A DNA stretch of 33,378 nt from contig CAJBVG010000111.1 of NCBI GenBank assembly GCA_903958995.1, forward strand, positions 1 to 33,378, in the 5' to 3' direction. Positions 23,621-31,608 of this stretch are shown piece by piece (within the stretch, counting starts at the first letter, position 1; the number at the start of each line of letters is the position of its first letter). The notes under the pieces were generated by a model that ran no database searches, was not told where the DNA came from, and worked only from the letters and a program-made list of their open reading frames with translations. Position numbers and translations under genes: made by a program. The stretch is from an uncultured bacterium (GTDB lineage Bacteria > Bacteroidota > Bacteroidia > Sphingobacteriales > Sphingobacteriaceae).

Positions 23621-23676
23621 TGGACAAATGGACATTGGACACTGGACACTGGACACTGGACACTGGACACTGGACA
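23621..23676. repeat. 7-base tandem repeat (unit TGGACAC)
   Basis: Five identical TGGACAC units (23636-23670) and a final partial unit are preceded by two diverged units, TGGACAA and TGGACAT, with one extra A between them. The array fills much of the 103-base gap between the nitronate monooxygenase-like gene and the DUF4442 gene. The perfect core is likely to vary in copy number by slippage. Confidence 0.9.
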
Positions 23677-23719
23677 AAAAAATAATCAAATAACTTAATA
23701 AATCAATAACTTACTAACT

Positions 23720-24226
23720 ATGCTAAATCTAGAAAATATAGTTAAACGAGCTTACCAAAGTAGCTTCTGGTTAGGAATACTAAACTATGGTTTATGGTTT
23801 AAGATCCCTTTTAATAAGCCTCATCGTTTACGAGTTATTTCATTAAGTGAAAATTCCATAACCGTTAAAATACCTTATATCAGAAAAAATTTAAATCATT
23901 TAAAAGGAATTCACGCTTGTGCATTAGCAACGGCAAGCGAATATGCTTGTGGATTTTTATTGATTAGTAGATTAAGTGCAGATAAATATAGATTGATTAT
24001 GCGCAGTATGCATGTTGATTATACTAAACAAGGGAAGTCTGACTTGTTTGTTAAGTTTAATCTTTCAGAAGAAAGAATTGAAATAATAAAAAATAAACTT
24101 CAGAATGAACCTCAGTGTTTAGAGATATTAGAGGTTGAAGTAAGAGATGCTCAACAGAATTTAATTTCTGTAGCGAAACTGGAGTGGCAGTTGAAGGAAT
24201 GGACTAAAATAAATTCTAAATTGTAA
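23720..24226 (+). CDS. DUF4442 family protein (hotdog-fold, thioesterase-like)
   Basis: This 168-residue protein fits the DUF4442 family: 'WFKIPFNKPHRLRV', a strand-rich middle ('ITVKIPYIRKNLN') and the hotdog helix region 'GIHACALATASEYACGFLL', which corresponds to the central helix of PaaI/YiiD-type thioesterases. The family is thought to hydrolyse or bind acyl thioesters, which suits its position after the fad genes, but no catalytic residue can be assigned with certainty. The last codons ('NSKL' and stop) fall inside the left arm of a 26-base inverted repeat. It may be cotranscribed with the flavoprotein gene upstream. Confidence 0.75.
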   Translation: MLNLENIVKRAYQSSFWLGILNYGLWFKIPFNKPHRLRVISLSENSITVKIPYIRKNLNHLKGIHACALATASEYACGFLLISRLSADKYRLIMRSMHVDYTKQGKSDLFVKFNLSEERIEIIKNKLQNEPQCLEILEVEVRDAQQNLISVAKLEWQLKEWTKINSKL

Positions 24227-24277
24227 ATTGTAAATTATTTGTTTTACTTACAATTTACAATTTACAATTTAGAATTT
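24211..24277. terminator. 26-base perfect inverted repeat built of heptads, bidirectional 3' end
   Basis: Arms at 24211-24236 and 24252-24277 are exact reverse complements over 26 bases, with a 15-base loop. The inner part of each arm is a tandem heptamer: TAAATTG on the left, CAATTTA on the right, about three copies each. It contains the stop codon of the DUF4442 gene and reaches the stop codon of the convergent DUF2911 gene, and a T-rich stretch follows the right arm. It should form a strong AT-rich hairpin in both transcripts and is probably a bidirectional terminator. Confidence 0.7.
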
Positions 24278-25146
24278 TATTTATTTTTTTTCGGTGCTAC
24301 AGGCGCAGCCATCTCTGCAATTAATTTATCATTAAGTGCAACGTAATCTGTACTTCCAGCTTTTGCAGCAATTTCTTTTGATAACATAGCGGCTTCGGTT
24401 GCAGCTATTTTATTATTTAGTTTTTTGTAGATTTTAGCTTTTAAATGAACCATCCAAAATGCATCCGGGCGACCAGCAATTGCTAGGTTTACCCAATCTA
24501 AAGCTTTATTTAAATCTTTATCATTTTCGAAATAATAACTCGCTGCCGAGAAATATGAATTTGCATCTGGTTTTGGATTTAATGTTTTTTCTATGCTAGC
24601 AGAAATCTTAGCATCTATATCTGTAGAAATATTAAATGTCACTTTCGTTTTATCCCATTCTAAACTCATTTTACAAGTATTCGCAGTAACATCTGCTATT
24701 GAAATTGTAAAATTCTCAACAGCTGTATTTGTTTGTGGTTTTACTTTGAAACGAATTGCATCATTCTCTTCTTTGTAATCACCTGGATCGCCTAATCCCC
24801 ATAACTTAATATTTTTATGGAAGATGATTGTCCATTCCATTTTACCTGGTATAGTATATAAAGCATATTCACCTGCTGTTAACTTATTACCTTCGATGGT
24901 TACATCATCGGTAAACGATACTTTTGTAGATGCATTGGCACCTGTTCTCCATAATTTATCAAATGGAACTAAATCGCCAAAAATAACACGCCCTTTTGCT
25001 TGTGGACGAGAATAGTTAACTGAAATTTCTCCTAAACCAAAAGCTTGTTTAAAACTCGCATTCGGACTAGGTTGTGGTGTTTTAATCTGGGCAAATGATA
25101 ATGTGCCCATTAAACACATGATTAGCGTAAGTCTGATTTTTTTCAT
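24277..25146 (-). CDS. DUF2911 domain exported protein
   Basis: The 289-residue protein has a signal peptide (1-19, cleavage near 'LSFAQ') and a DUF2911 domain at about 30-185: 'SVNYSRPQAKGRVIFG', 'PFDKLWRTGANASTKVSF', 'LTAGEYALYTIPG', 'WTIIFHK'. The remaining ~100 residues are helical, with a possible tetratricopeptide-like pair around 195-270 ('ALDWVNLAIAGRPDAFW'), and end in 'APVAPKKNK'. It should be periplasmic or outside the cell. DUF2911 is common in Bacteroidota and has no assigned function. A weak -7-like box (TATATTTA, minus strand 25168-25161) lies just upstream. It appears to be a single-gene unit between the fad region and the polysaccharide operon. Confidence 0.85.
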   Translation of the reverse strand: MKKIRLTLIMCLMGTLSFAQIKTPQPSPNASFKQAFGLGEISVNYSRPQAKGRVIFGDLVPFDKLWRTGANASTKVSFTDDVTIEGNKLTAGEYALYTIPGKMEWTIIFHKNIKLWGLGDPGDYKEENDAIRFKVKPQTNTAVENFTISIADVTANTCKMSLEWDKTKVTFNISTDIDAKISASIEKTLNPKPDANSYFSAASYYFENDKDLNKALDWVNLAIAGRPDAFWMVHLKAKIYKKLNNKIAATEAAMLSKEIAAKAGSTDYVALNDKLIAEMAAPVAPKKNK

Positions 25147-25194
25147 AAGGTGGTTTTTAATAAATATAGATAACTAATTTAAAGAAATCTTGTT

Positions 25195-25947
25195 TTAGTC
25201 TTTAAAAATAAATTGTAAAATTTTGGATAAAGGCTTCATCAATAAAGTATAAAACTTTGGCTGCACACCATTTACAGTCCAAGCTCTCCTATCATCTCTA
25301 TTTGCATTTAAACGGTGCTGTAAGCTACGGTTACTCAATCCACCTTCTCGCATCAATACAAATACTTTAGGGATATATGCCAATTTAATGTTCTTCACAT
25401 GTATTACACGTAACATAAACTCATAGTCGGAAGCAGATGGCATATCTGTACGAAAAACGCCAAATTCATCATATACTTTTTTGCGAACATAAAAAGTCGG
25501 ATGAGGTGGCATCCACCCTTCTAAAAATTTACCGGGTCTATAGGTTCCAGATTTCCAGAATCGAATAACCTTACTAAGGTCATTTTGCTGCACATATTTT
25601 AAGTCGCCATAAACACCTGAGATTGTCTCATCATTAAAGGCCTTCATTACATCATCTAACACATTATTGTCAGCATAAACATCGTCAGCATTTAAAATAC
25701 CTATTACATCTCCTGTGGCCATAGCAATACCCTTATTCATTGCATCGTAAATGCCATTATCTTTTTCGGAAATCCATTTCGAAATTACTCCTTCATTTTT
25801 TTGAATAATTTCAACAGTATTATCTTTCGACAATCCGTCTACCACTATATATTCAATATTTGGATATGTCTGCTTTGAAATAGACATAATAGTATCTGCT
25901 ATTGTTGCAGCTGAATTATAACAAACTGTTATGATGCTAATTTTCAT
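25195..25947 (-). CDS. Family 2 glycosyltransferase
   Basis: This 250-residue GT-A enzyme has 'ISIITVCYNSAATI' at the N-terminus, 'EYIVVDGLSKDNT', 'SEKDNGIYDAMNKGI' and the metal site 'NADDVY' (Asp-Asp). It is like the WcaA-type transferases that add single sugars during exopolysaccharide or O-antigen repeat synthesis. It starts 2 bases after the carbamoyltransferase stop and is the last visible gene of the leftward polysaccharide operon. No membrane anchor is seen except possibly the hydrophobic C-terminal end. Donor and acceptor sugars cannot be inferred. Confidence 0.9.
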   Translation of the reverse strand: MKISIITVCYNSAATIADTIMSISKQTYPNIEYIVVDGLSKDNTVEIIQKNEGVISKWISEKDNGIYDAMNKGIAMATGDVIGILNADDVYADNNVLDDVMKAFNDETISGVYGDLKYVQQNDLSKVIRFWKSGTYRPGKFLEGWMPPHPTFYVRKKVYDEFGVFRTDMPSASDYEFMLRVIHVKNIKLAYIPKVFVLMREGGLSNRSLQHRLNANRDDRRAWTVNGVQPKFYTLLMKPLSKILQFIFKD

Positions 25948-25949
25948 TG

Positions 25950-27680
25950 CTATGCTCTAGCGATATAAAAGTTGTCCATTACTAATACATCCATCTTCGT
26001 TCTTAAATAACAATCTAAGGCTTCTTGAGGTGTATTCACAATAGGTTCGTTTTCATTAAACGAGGTATTCAACAAAATTGGAACACCCGTTTTTTCATTA
26101 AAACGTTCAATAAGGCGATGGTAAATTGGTTCGTTCAATTTATCCACTGATTGTAATCTTCCGGTACCGTCAACATGTGTTACTGCCGGAATTTTATCTC
26201 TCATTTCGGGTTTAATAATGAACACCTTTTCCATGAATGGTACTTCGTCTGTTTGTTCAAAATAATCAGGAACTTTTTCAATTAAAATAGAAGGAGCGAA
26301 TGGTCTAAACGACTCTCTTCTTTTAATTTTTAGATTTAATATTTCTTTCGCATCGTTTCTACGAGGGTCGGCAATAATAGAACGGTGCCCTAATGCACGT
26401 GGACCAAATTCTGCTCTCCCCTGATACCATCCAATAACTTGTCCATCGATAATACGATCAGTTACAATATCAATTAATGCTTCTCTATCCTCAAAATATT
26501 GGAATGCTACATTATTACGTGTTAAAGTTTCTTCAATTTCTTCTTTAGTAGCTTTGTATCCGTAATAGCCAGTTTTACTAACTAGTGTTCTTTTATTTTT
26601 TTCTGTTTGATGGTAGTAATACAATGCGGATCCAATGCTTGTACCAGCATCATGCGCTGCAGGAGGTATATACAAATTTTTGAAACCTGTATTTAATATT
26701 ATTTTACCATTTGCTACTGAGTTTTGTCCAACACCACCAGCTAAGCATAAATTTTCTGATTTAGTTTTCAAACGTAAATGTTCAGCCATATGGAAAATAA
26801 CTTCTTCGGTTACTGCTTGAACACTCGCTGCTAAATCCTTATGGTATTGACTTAACTCTTCCTCTTTACCTCTAGCTGGCCCAAATGATTTTACGAACTG
26901 ATTCGAATACATCGTATCAACAAACGGAATTCCGTCTGTCCATGTCATGTTTACACCATTACGTGTATGGTTAAAGTAATTTAAATTCAATTTGAACAAT
27001 CCATCAGAAGTTAATTCTATAACCTGACGAACTTGCTCTTTATACAAGGCTTTGCCATATGGCGCCAAGCCCATCACTTTATACTCATCACCATAATGAG
27101 GAAATCCTAAGTATTGAGTAAATGCGGTATAAAACACCCCTAAGGAATGAGGATAATTTACTTTATCAAGTACTGTAAGTTGATTGCCTTTTCCATAAGA
27201 TGTCATAACAGAAGAGAAATCTCCGAAACCATCAATTGATAAAACGGCAGATTCTTCGAAAGGAGAAACGAAAAAAGCACTAGCTAAATGAGAACGATGA
27301 TGCTCAACATTTACAAACTTAGCTTTCATTGAAGAAAACTGATCTGAGAAGTGCAAGCGAAATTCATCTTCAATATTACCAGCTTTTCGAATATTAGATA
27401 CTCTATCTTTTATATTTCCTATGCTTAATCTATTTTTTAAAGCGCTAATAACCTTCAAGCCAAAATTAGCATACGGATCTCTCGAAATAGTAATAACATC
27501 AATATCTTTAAGGGTTAGACCCGCATCTTCTAAACAGAATTTTATTGCTTCGCTAGGAAAACCAGCCCAATGCTTAATTCTCCTAATTCGTTCTTCTTCT
27601 GTGGCAGATACTACTTGTCCGTCTATTAACAAACATGCAGATGCATCTCCATGATAGGCATTAAGTCCTAGTATTTTCAT
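25950..27680 (-). CDS. Carbamoyltransferase (NodU/CmcH/TobZ family)
   Basis: I take the ATG at 27680, giving the standard N-terminus 'MKILGLNAYHGDASACLL'; a frame from 27704 would add 8 untypical residues. The 576-residue protein has the N-terminal Kae1-like domain with metal-binding histidines ('EHHRSHLASAFF'), 'VLSIDGFGDFSS', and 'LAGGVGQNSVANGK'. The C-terminal YrdC-like domain has 'GRAEFGPRALGHRSI' and 'NTSFNENEPIVNTP'. Such enzymes carbamoylate a hydroxyl of a sugar or antibiotic using carbamoyl phosphate and ATP through carbamoyl-adenylate. In this operon the acceptor is probably a sugar of the secreted glycan. The gene overlaps the 3' end of the fusion gene by 20 bases. Confidence 0.92.
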   Translation of the reverse strand: MKILGLNAYHGDASACLLIDGQVVSATEEERIRRIKHWAGFPSEAIKFCLEDAGLTLKDIDVITISRDPYANFGLKVISALKNRLSIGNIKDRVSNIRKAGNIEDEFRLHFSDQFSSMKAKFVNVEHHRSHLASAFFVSPFEESAVLSIDGFGDFSSVMTSYGKGNQLTVLDKVNYPHSLGVFYTAFTQYLGFPHYGDEYKVMGLAPYGKALYKEQVRQVIELTSDGLFKLNLNYFNHTRNGVNMTWTDGIPFVDTMYSNQFVKSFGPARGKEEELSQYHKDLAASVQAVTEEVIFHMAEHLRLKTKSENLCLAGGVGQNSVANGKIILNTGFKNLYIPPAAHDAGTSIGSALYYYHQTEKNKRTLVSKTGYYGYKATKEEIEETLTRNNVAFQYFEDREALIDIVTDRIIDGQVIGWYQGRAEFGPRALGHRSIIADPRRNDAKEILNLKIKRRESFRPFAPSILIEKVPDYFEQTDEVPFMEKVFIIKPEMRDKIPAVTHVDGTGRLQSVDKLNEPIYHRLIERFNEKTGVPILLNTSFNENEPIVNTPQEALDCYLRTKMDVLVMDNFYIARA

Positions 27681-29040
27681 ATTTCTCGTTGAATCTAATG
27701 GCAATAACCATCATTGCAAAAATAACAAAATAAGAGATGATATTGAAGATGAAATGATGGTCGATGTTAATATTACTCCATTCAGTATAGGCGATACCAA
27801 CGGCAGATATTCTCAAAATATTTAATATATAGATGATTAATAAACCTACAAATAAATATGTTCTACGCACAAGATATTTAAATGGATAAGATAGTGCCAA
27901 AGCAATTTGAATACTCATTATACCATATCCTAAACAACTATACCCGACCCCGACACGCACTCCATCAATTATTTTCAAATGATAGGGTAATCGTATAGTG
28001 TCATAATTAAATATAGATAAAACTAAAGATGAAAAATAAATAATCGACTCGCGTAACCATCGAATATAATTCAAATGTTGATCTAAAAACGATGAGTAAA
28101 ACCTTCCGCCCTCTCCAGTAATTCCAATAAATAACTCGTTAAAGTAGTATAGCAATAAAAAAATGATGATGAATCGAGAGACAAAAAATATTTCACGATA
28201 ATTTTTTTTCGAATTTGCTTTTAATTCAAAAATATTTTGATCGACCGTTCGTCTGTACCAATAGGCTTGTAAATAATGAAACTTGGAACCAGTATAACCA
28301 TCTAGGAAACCTCCTAATATGATATATCGAGATAAGAAATAAATAATCGGACGGACAAATAGTGGCATTCTATTCCACATATTTTTTAAAAACAACCTAC
28401 GTTGATCCTGATTACCAAATAATCGTCCAGGGTTAGTTAGCAATTTCTCGTATTCTTCTTGAGCTTGAAGTTTAGCATATTTAACATGTTTGCTCTTCCA
28501 GAATATTAAATCTTCTTTTAGGTTATTCTCAATCATGTCTGATTGTAAACGTGCCGTCTTACCTTTAACATAGAAATGATGATCCATCAATTCAGATTCA
28601 TCCAAAAACACATCATCTTTTTTGAAGAGTTTTAGTAGAAAACGATTTTGATATCCACCGAATCGAATCCATTTCTCTAAAAAATAATTTCTTCGTCTAA
28701 TATAAAATCCACTAGTCGTAATTTCTTCTTTTGAACTAAACAACTCCATCAATTCTAAATTTAACTCTTGCGTAATGGTTTGGTCTGCATCTAATCCCAA
28801 TACCCAATCTACATCTTCAGGTAGTTGCGTTAATGCGAACTTCCATTGTTTTGTGTGAGTTTCAAACTTATTTGCGATAAATGTTGCACCAAATGCTTTT
28901 GCTATTTCTTCAGTTCCATCTGTAGAAAATGAATCTATAACAAATACATTTGCATTTAAGCCCTTAATACTCTCGAGGCATTTGGGAAGATTGAGCTCTT
29001 CATTAAATGTTAAAATTACTACAGCTAAGTTATTGCTCAT
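27661..29040 (-). CDS. GT2 glycosyltransferase fused to an exosortase-family domain
   Basis: One 459-residue chain holds two parts. Residues 1 to about 270 are a WaaE-like GT2 glycosyltransferase ('VVILTFNEELNLPKCLES', metal site 'LDADQ' at 83-87, 'ESELMDHHFYVKGK', 'GGFLDGYTG'). Residues about 283-459 are multipass membrane with the exosortase catalytic arrangement: 'VGYSCLGYG' (Cys369), 'LNILRISAVG' (Arg410), and 'IDHHFIFNIISY' (His428 or His429). Exosortases are membrane cysteine transpeptidases that cut and transfer proteins with PEP-CTERM-like tails. The frame is uninterrupted, so the fusion is real in this assembly. Neighbours (Wzy-like, XYAG1-like) are those described for exosortase X/Y loci. 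No sorting-signal substrate is seen in the window. Confidence 0.85.
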   Translation of the reverse strand: MSNNLAVVILTFNEELNLPKCLESIKGLNANVFVIDSFSTDGTEEIAKAFGATFIANKFETHTKQWKFALTQLPEDVDWVLGLDADQTITQELNLELMELFSSKEEITTSGFYIRRRNYFLEKWIRFGGYQNRFLLKLFKKDDVFLDESELMDHHFYVKGKTARLQSDMIENNLKEDLIFWKSKHVKYAKLQAQEEYEKLLTNPGRLFGNQDQRRLFLKNMWNRMPLFVRPIIYFLSRYIILGGFLDGYTGSKFHYLQAYWYRRTVDQNIFELKANSKKNYREIFFVSRFIIIFLLLYYFNELFIGITGEGGRFYSSFLDQHLNYIRWLRESIIYFSSLVLSIFNYDTIRLPYHLKIIDGVRVGVGYSCLGYGIMSIQIALALSYPFKYLVRRTYLFVGLLIIYILNILRISAVGIAYTEWSNINIDHHFIFNIISYFVIFAMMVIAIRFNEKYENTRT

Positions 29041-29044
29041 AGAA

Positions 29045-30181
29045 TTAATGTGAGTTCAACGATGTGTTGTACATCGCAATGTACCTATTAGAAATATTCG
29101 CTTCTGAGAAATTACTCTCTATAATAGAGGTTGAAGTCTCTCTAATGTTTTTCAATTTTTGCGGACTTGTTTTGCTTTCATTTAAAACTTCTTCTAAATT
29201 ATTTACAGAGCTATCATACACCCAACCTAAATTATTGTCCGAAACAAAATCAGATAAGCCTACATTTTTCGAAACAATTACAGCAGTGCCTTGTGCCAAA
29301 GATTCTAAAACAGTATTCGCGAAATTCTCATCTTTAGAAGGAAGTATAAATACATCTGCATTTGCATAAGATCGAATTTTGTCGTCATTATACAATGCCC
29401 CTTTCCAAGAAATACTATTTTCTATCATCAGTTTTCTAGACAATAATTTTAATTCTTCTATATAGTTTGAATCGCCATCGCCTACTATACTTAGGTGGTA
29501 ATTAAAACCCACTTTACTCAATGCACTAAACAAATCCTCTAACCCTTTTTTGGGATGAATCCTAGACAAAAACAACAAATTGAAAATATCAGAATTTTCA
29601 CTTCTAATTACATTTTGAGACTTTGAATTTACATCAACGTAATTTGGTACATCAATTAAAGTATAGCGTGGATTTAATTTATCTAATTTCTGTTTCTCAT
29701 CATTACTAGTCACATGAATTATAGCATTTTTCAATAAATAGTTCCCAATAAGGTTGTGAATAATCTTTTTTACAATAGAATGCTCAATTGTATATGGGCT
29801 AAGCATTCCCCTCGGACTAATAATATATTTCCAAGATTTTATTTTACAAATAAGTGCTGTTAAAACTGCGACAGTATTCCACCACGACTGTATATGTATT
29901 ACCTGGTATTCGCCACCATGTTTCCATAGATAGCGCAGCATACCAATCGACAAATGAGAATGGTCTTTAGTTTGACGCTTGAAAAATCTAATATTAACAC
30001 CATCCATTTGTAAAGGGTGTAGTGTATCAATTGTTAAGTTCTCCTTACCATTTGCATTAGTTGACAGCACAAACACTTCGTTATGTTTCAATAAATTTTC
30101 AGCTAAATAAGCTACCGAAAATATTGGTCCGCCGTAAACAAATGCAGGCTTATAAGAAGGAGTAATGATTAAAATTTTCAC
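29045..30181 (-). CDS. Family 4 glycosyltransferase, resembling XrtY-associated XYAG1
   Basis: The 378-residue GT-B enzyme starts 'MKILIITPSYKPAFVYGGP', with 'FFKRQTKDHSHLS', 'YIISPRGMLSPYTI', and the nucleotide-sugar region 'LLFLSRIHPKKGLEDL' then 'DENFANTVLE' (E-x7-E). The N-terminal motif and 'KRQTKDH' match my recollection of the XYAG1 family named for its association with exosortase Y. It would transfer a sugar at the cytoplasmic face during glycan assembly. It lies 4 bases before the GT2-exosortase gene, which supports a shared pathway. Placement in GT4 is secure; the XYAG1 label is from memory. Confidence 0.88.
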   Translation of the reverse strand: MKILIITPSYKPAFVYGGPIFSVAYLAENLLKHNEVFVLSTNANGKENLTIDTLHPLQMDGVNIRFFKRQTKDHSHLSIGMLRYLWKHGGEYQVIHIQSWWNTVAVLTALICKIKSWKYIISPRGMLSPYTIEHSIVKKIIHNLIGNYLLKNAIIHVTSNDEKQKLDKLNPRYTLIDVPNYVDVNSKSQNVIRSENSDIFNLLFLSRIHPKKGLEDLFSALSKVGFNYHLSIVGDGDSNYIEELKLLSRKLMIENSISWKGALYNDDKIRSYANADVFILPSKDENFANTVLESLAQGTAVIVSKNVGLSDFVSDNNLGWVYDSSVNNLEEVLNESKTSPQKLKNIRETSTSIIESNFSEANISNRYIAMYNTSLNSH

Positions 30182-30183
30182 TT

Positions 30184-31608
30184 CTAACGGCTGTTTACTG
30201 AATGAAAATACTTTGGATTTGGAATGATATAGTTAAAACGCTTCATGGTGAATAATACAATGAACATGGATACAATACCCCAAAATATTGAGTTCACTAA
30301 AAACTCCATGCAATTTCCTCTATTCATAATTTGAAACAAGCCTAAGTATATCCAAATGGTCCCTAAGTTATAACCACAGAATAAATATTCTGCAGCAGTG
30401 TTGATTAAAGATGTTATTGCACCAAATGCAAATAATACCAAAAACACAAACAACAATCCACCAGATAAATAGGCATCCACAACAATTGGAGGCTTAGCCG
30501 ATACAAGCATTTGTTGATTAACTACACCTACTTCATATACTCTTTTCATTACATGCTCTTCAATGTCGGGTTTATCAGGCCAAAATAATCGAGGTAATAT
30601 AAATCGAAATGAATCCCATATAATTGTTATTCCATAATAATTAATTTCTGAAGGAACTTTACGTTTGTATTCATTTAACATGGAGATTTCAGAGGCTCGA
30701 GTAACTAAAAACTCCCAGTTGTCATCGTAGACATTAATCTCCCCAGATTGAATGGCATCAATTGCTGATTGTGCTGCTTCAGATGATTCTACACCCTCAG
30801 CCCATGCTTGATTTCTATATGTAGCATTAAAACTAGGTAAGAAAAATACAACCAAAAAGAATATAGGTAATGCCGAAAAGATAACTGTTCTTTTATATCG
30901 TGGATATAAATAGGCTGCAAAAATGATTATGGTAAAAATAATTGGCTCTTTCCAACCAGATAATAGTACTTGAGCAAAATTTATAGCGAATAATACATAA
31001 GCCAAAATATAAAATTGTGCCTTTTTATTATCTGATTTATAAAGTATTGATATAATAGAAGAAATATAAGCAAAATCTGCTGCCTTCACAGAGAACTGAC
31101 TAAGACCTGGAATAAATAGAAATACAAATTTTAAAATTGTTAAAAGTACAGCTGCTTTCAAGAAAAAATTAGCATCTATCTTTTCTTCATTTACAATCCA
31201 TTTTATGTTTTTCTTATATTGAAGAAAAAACAATAACCCAAAAGAATAGGCCGCATGCGCTAAAGCATAAATTCTTTGACTAGCTGCGGTTTCATCAAGT
31301 GTTGAGTAGTCAATATAAAACACCGGCGATTTAATGAAATTCTTATACCCTAACACATCTAAATAAAAAAACACAGAGGTTAAGCTCATGTATCCAACAA
31401 ATATTAATTGACCTAAAAACATAGGTCGCATAAATTGATGACTTAAATCAAAATCTTTAGGGATAGGACGAATTACGCCGTAATACACTAATATTAAATT
31501 CAGAATGGAACCACCCCAAGCAATGCTATATGAAACAGCGGGGTTACTTGCTAAAAGCGAAGCAAAAAACCAGGGTATAAATAAAATAAGATATCGTAAG
31601 TTAAACAT
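30184..31608 (-). CDS. Wzy-like O-antigen/exopolysaccharide polymerase, exosortase-associated type
   Basis: The 474-residue protein has about 10-12 hydrophobic segments and a large soluble loop at about 265-350. That loop contains 'RLFWPDKP', a motif often seen in oligosaccharide-unit polymerases of the Wzy/WzyE-like class. No catalytic residue is proven in this family. In exosortase X/Y loci a Wzy-like protein is a regular member, and this protein is its likely equivalent, joining glycan repeats at the periplasmic face. Its ATG overlaps the stop region of the upstream GT4 gene by 8 bases, and it ends 2 bases before the next GT4 gene. Confidence 0.78.
   Translation of the reverse strand: MFNLRYLILFIPWFFASLLASNPAVSYSIAWGGSILNLILVYYGVIRPIPKDFDLSHQFMRPMFLGQLIFVGYMSLTSVFFYLDVLGYKNFIKSPVFYIDYSTLDETAASQRIYALAHAAYSFGLLFFLQYKKNIKWIVNEEKIDANFFLKAAVLLTILKFVFLFIPGLSQFSVKAADFAYISSIISILYKSDNKKAQFYILAYVLFAINFAQVLLSGWKEPIIFTIIIFAAYLYPRYKRTVIFSALPIFFLVVFFLPSFNATYRNQAWAEGVESSEAAQSAIDAIQSGEINVYDDNWEFLVTRASEISMLNEYKRKVPSEINYYGITIIWDSFRFILPRLFWPDKPDIEEHVMKRVYEVGVVNQQMLVSAKPPIVVDAYLSGGLLFVFLVLFAFGAITSLINTAAEYLFCGYNLGTIWIYLGLFQIMNRGNCMEFLVNSIFWGIVSMFIVLFTMKRFNYIIPNPKYFHSVNSR

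Noticed and set aside
23621-23676. Possible CRISPR-like array
   Set aside because: Units are 7 bases with no unique spacers and no cas genes nearby; this is a simple tandem repeat.
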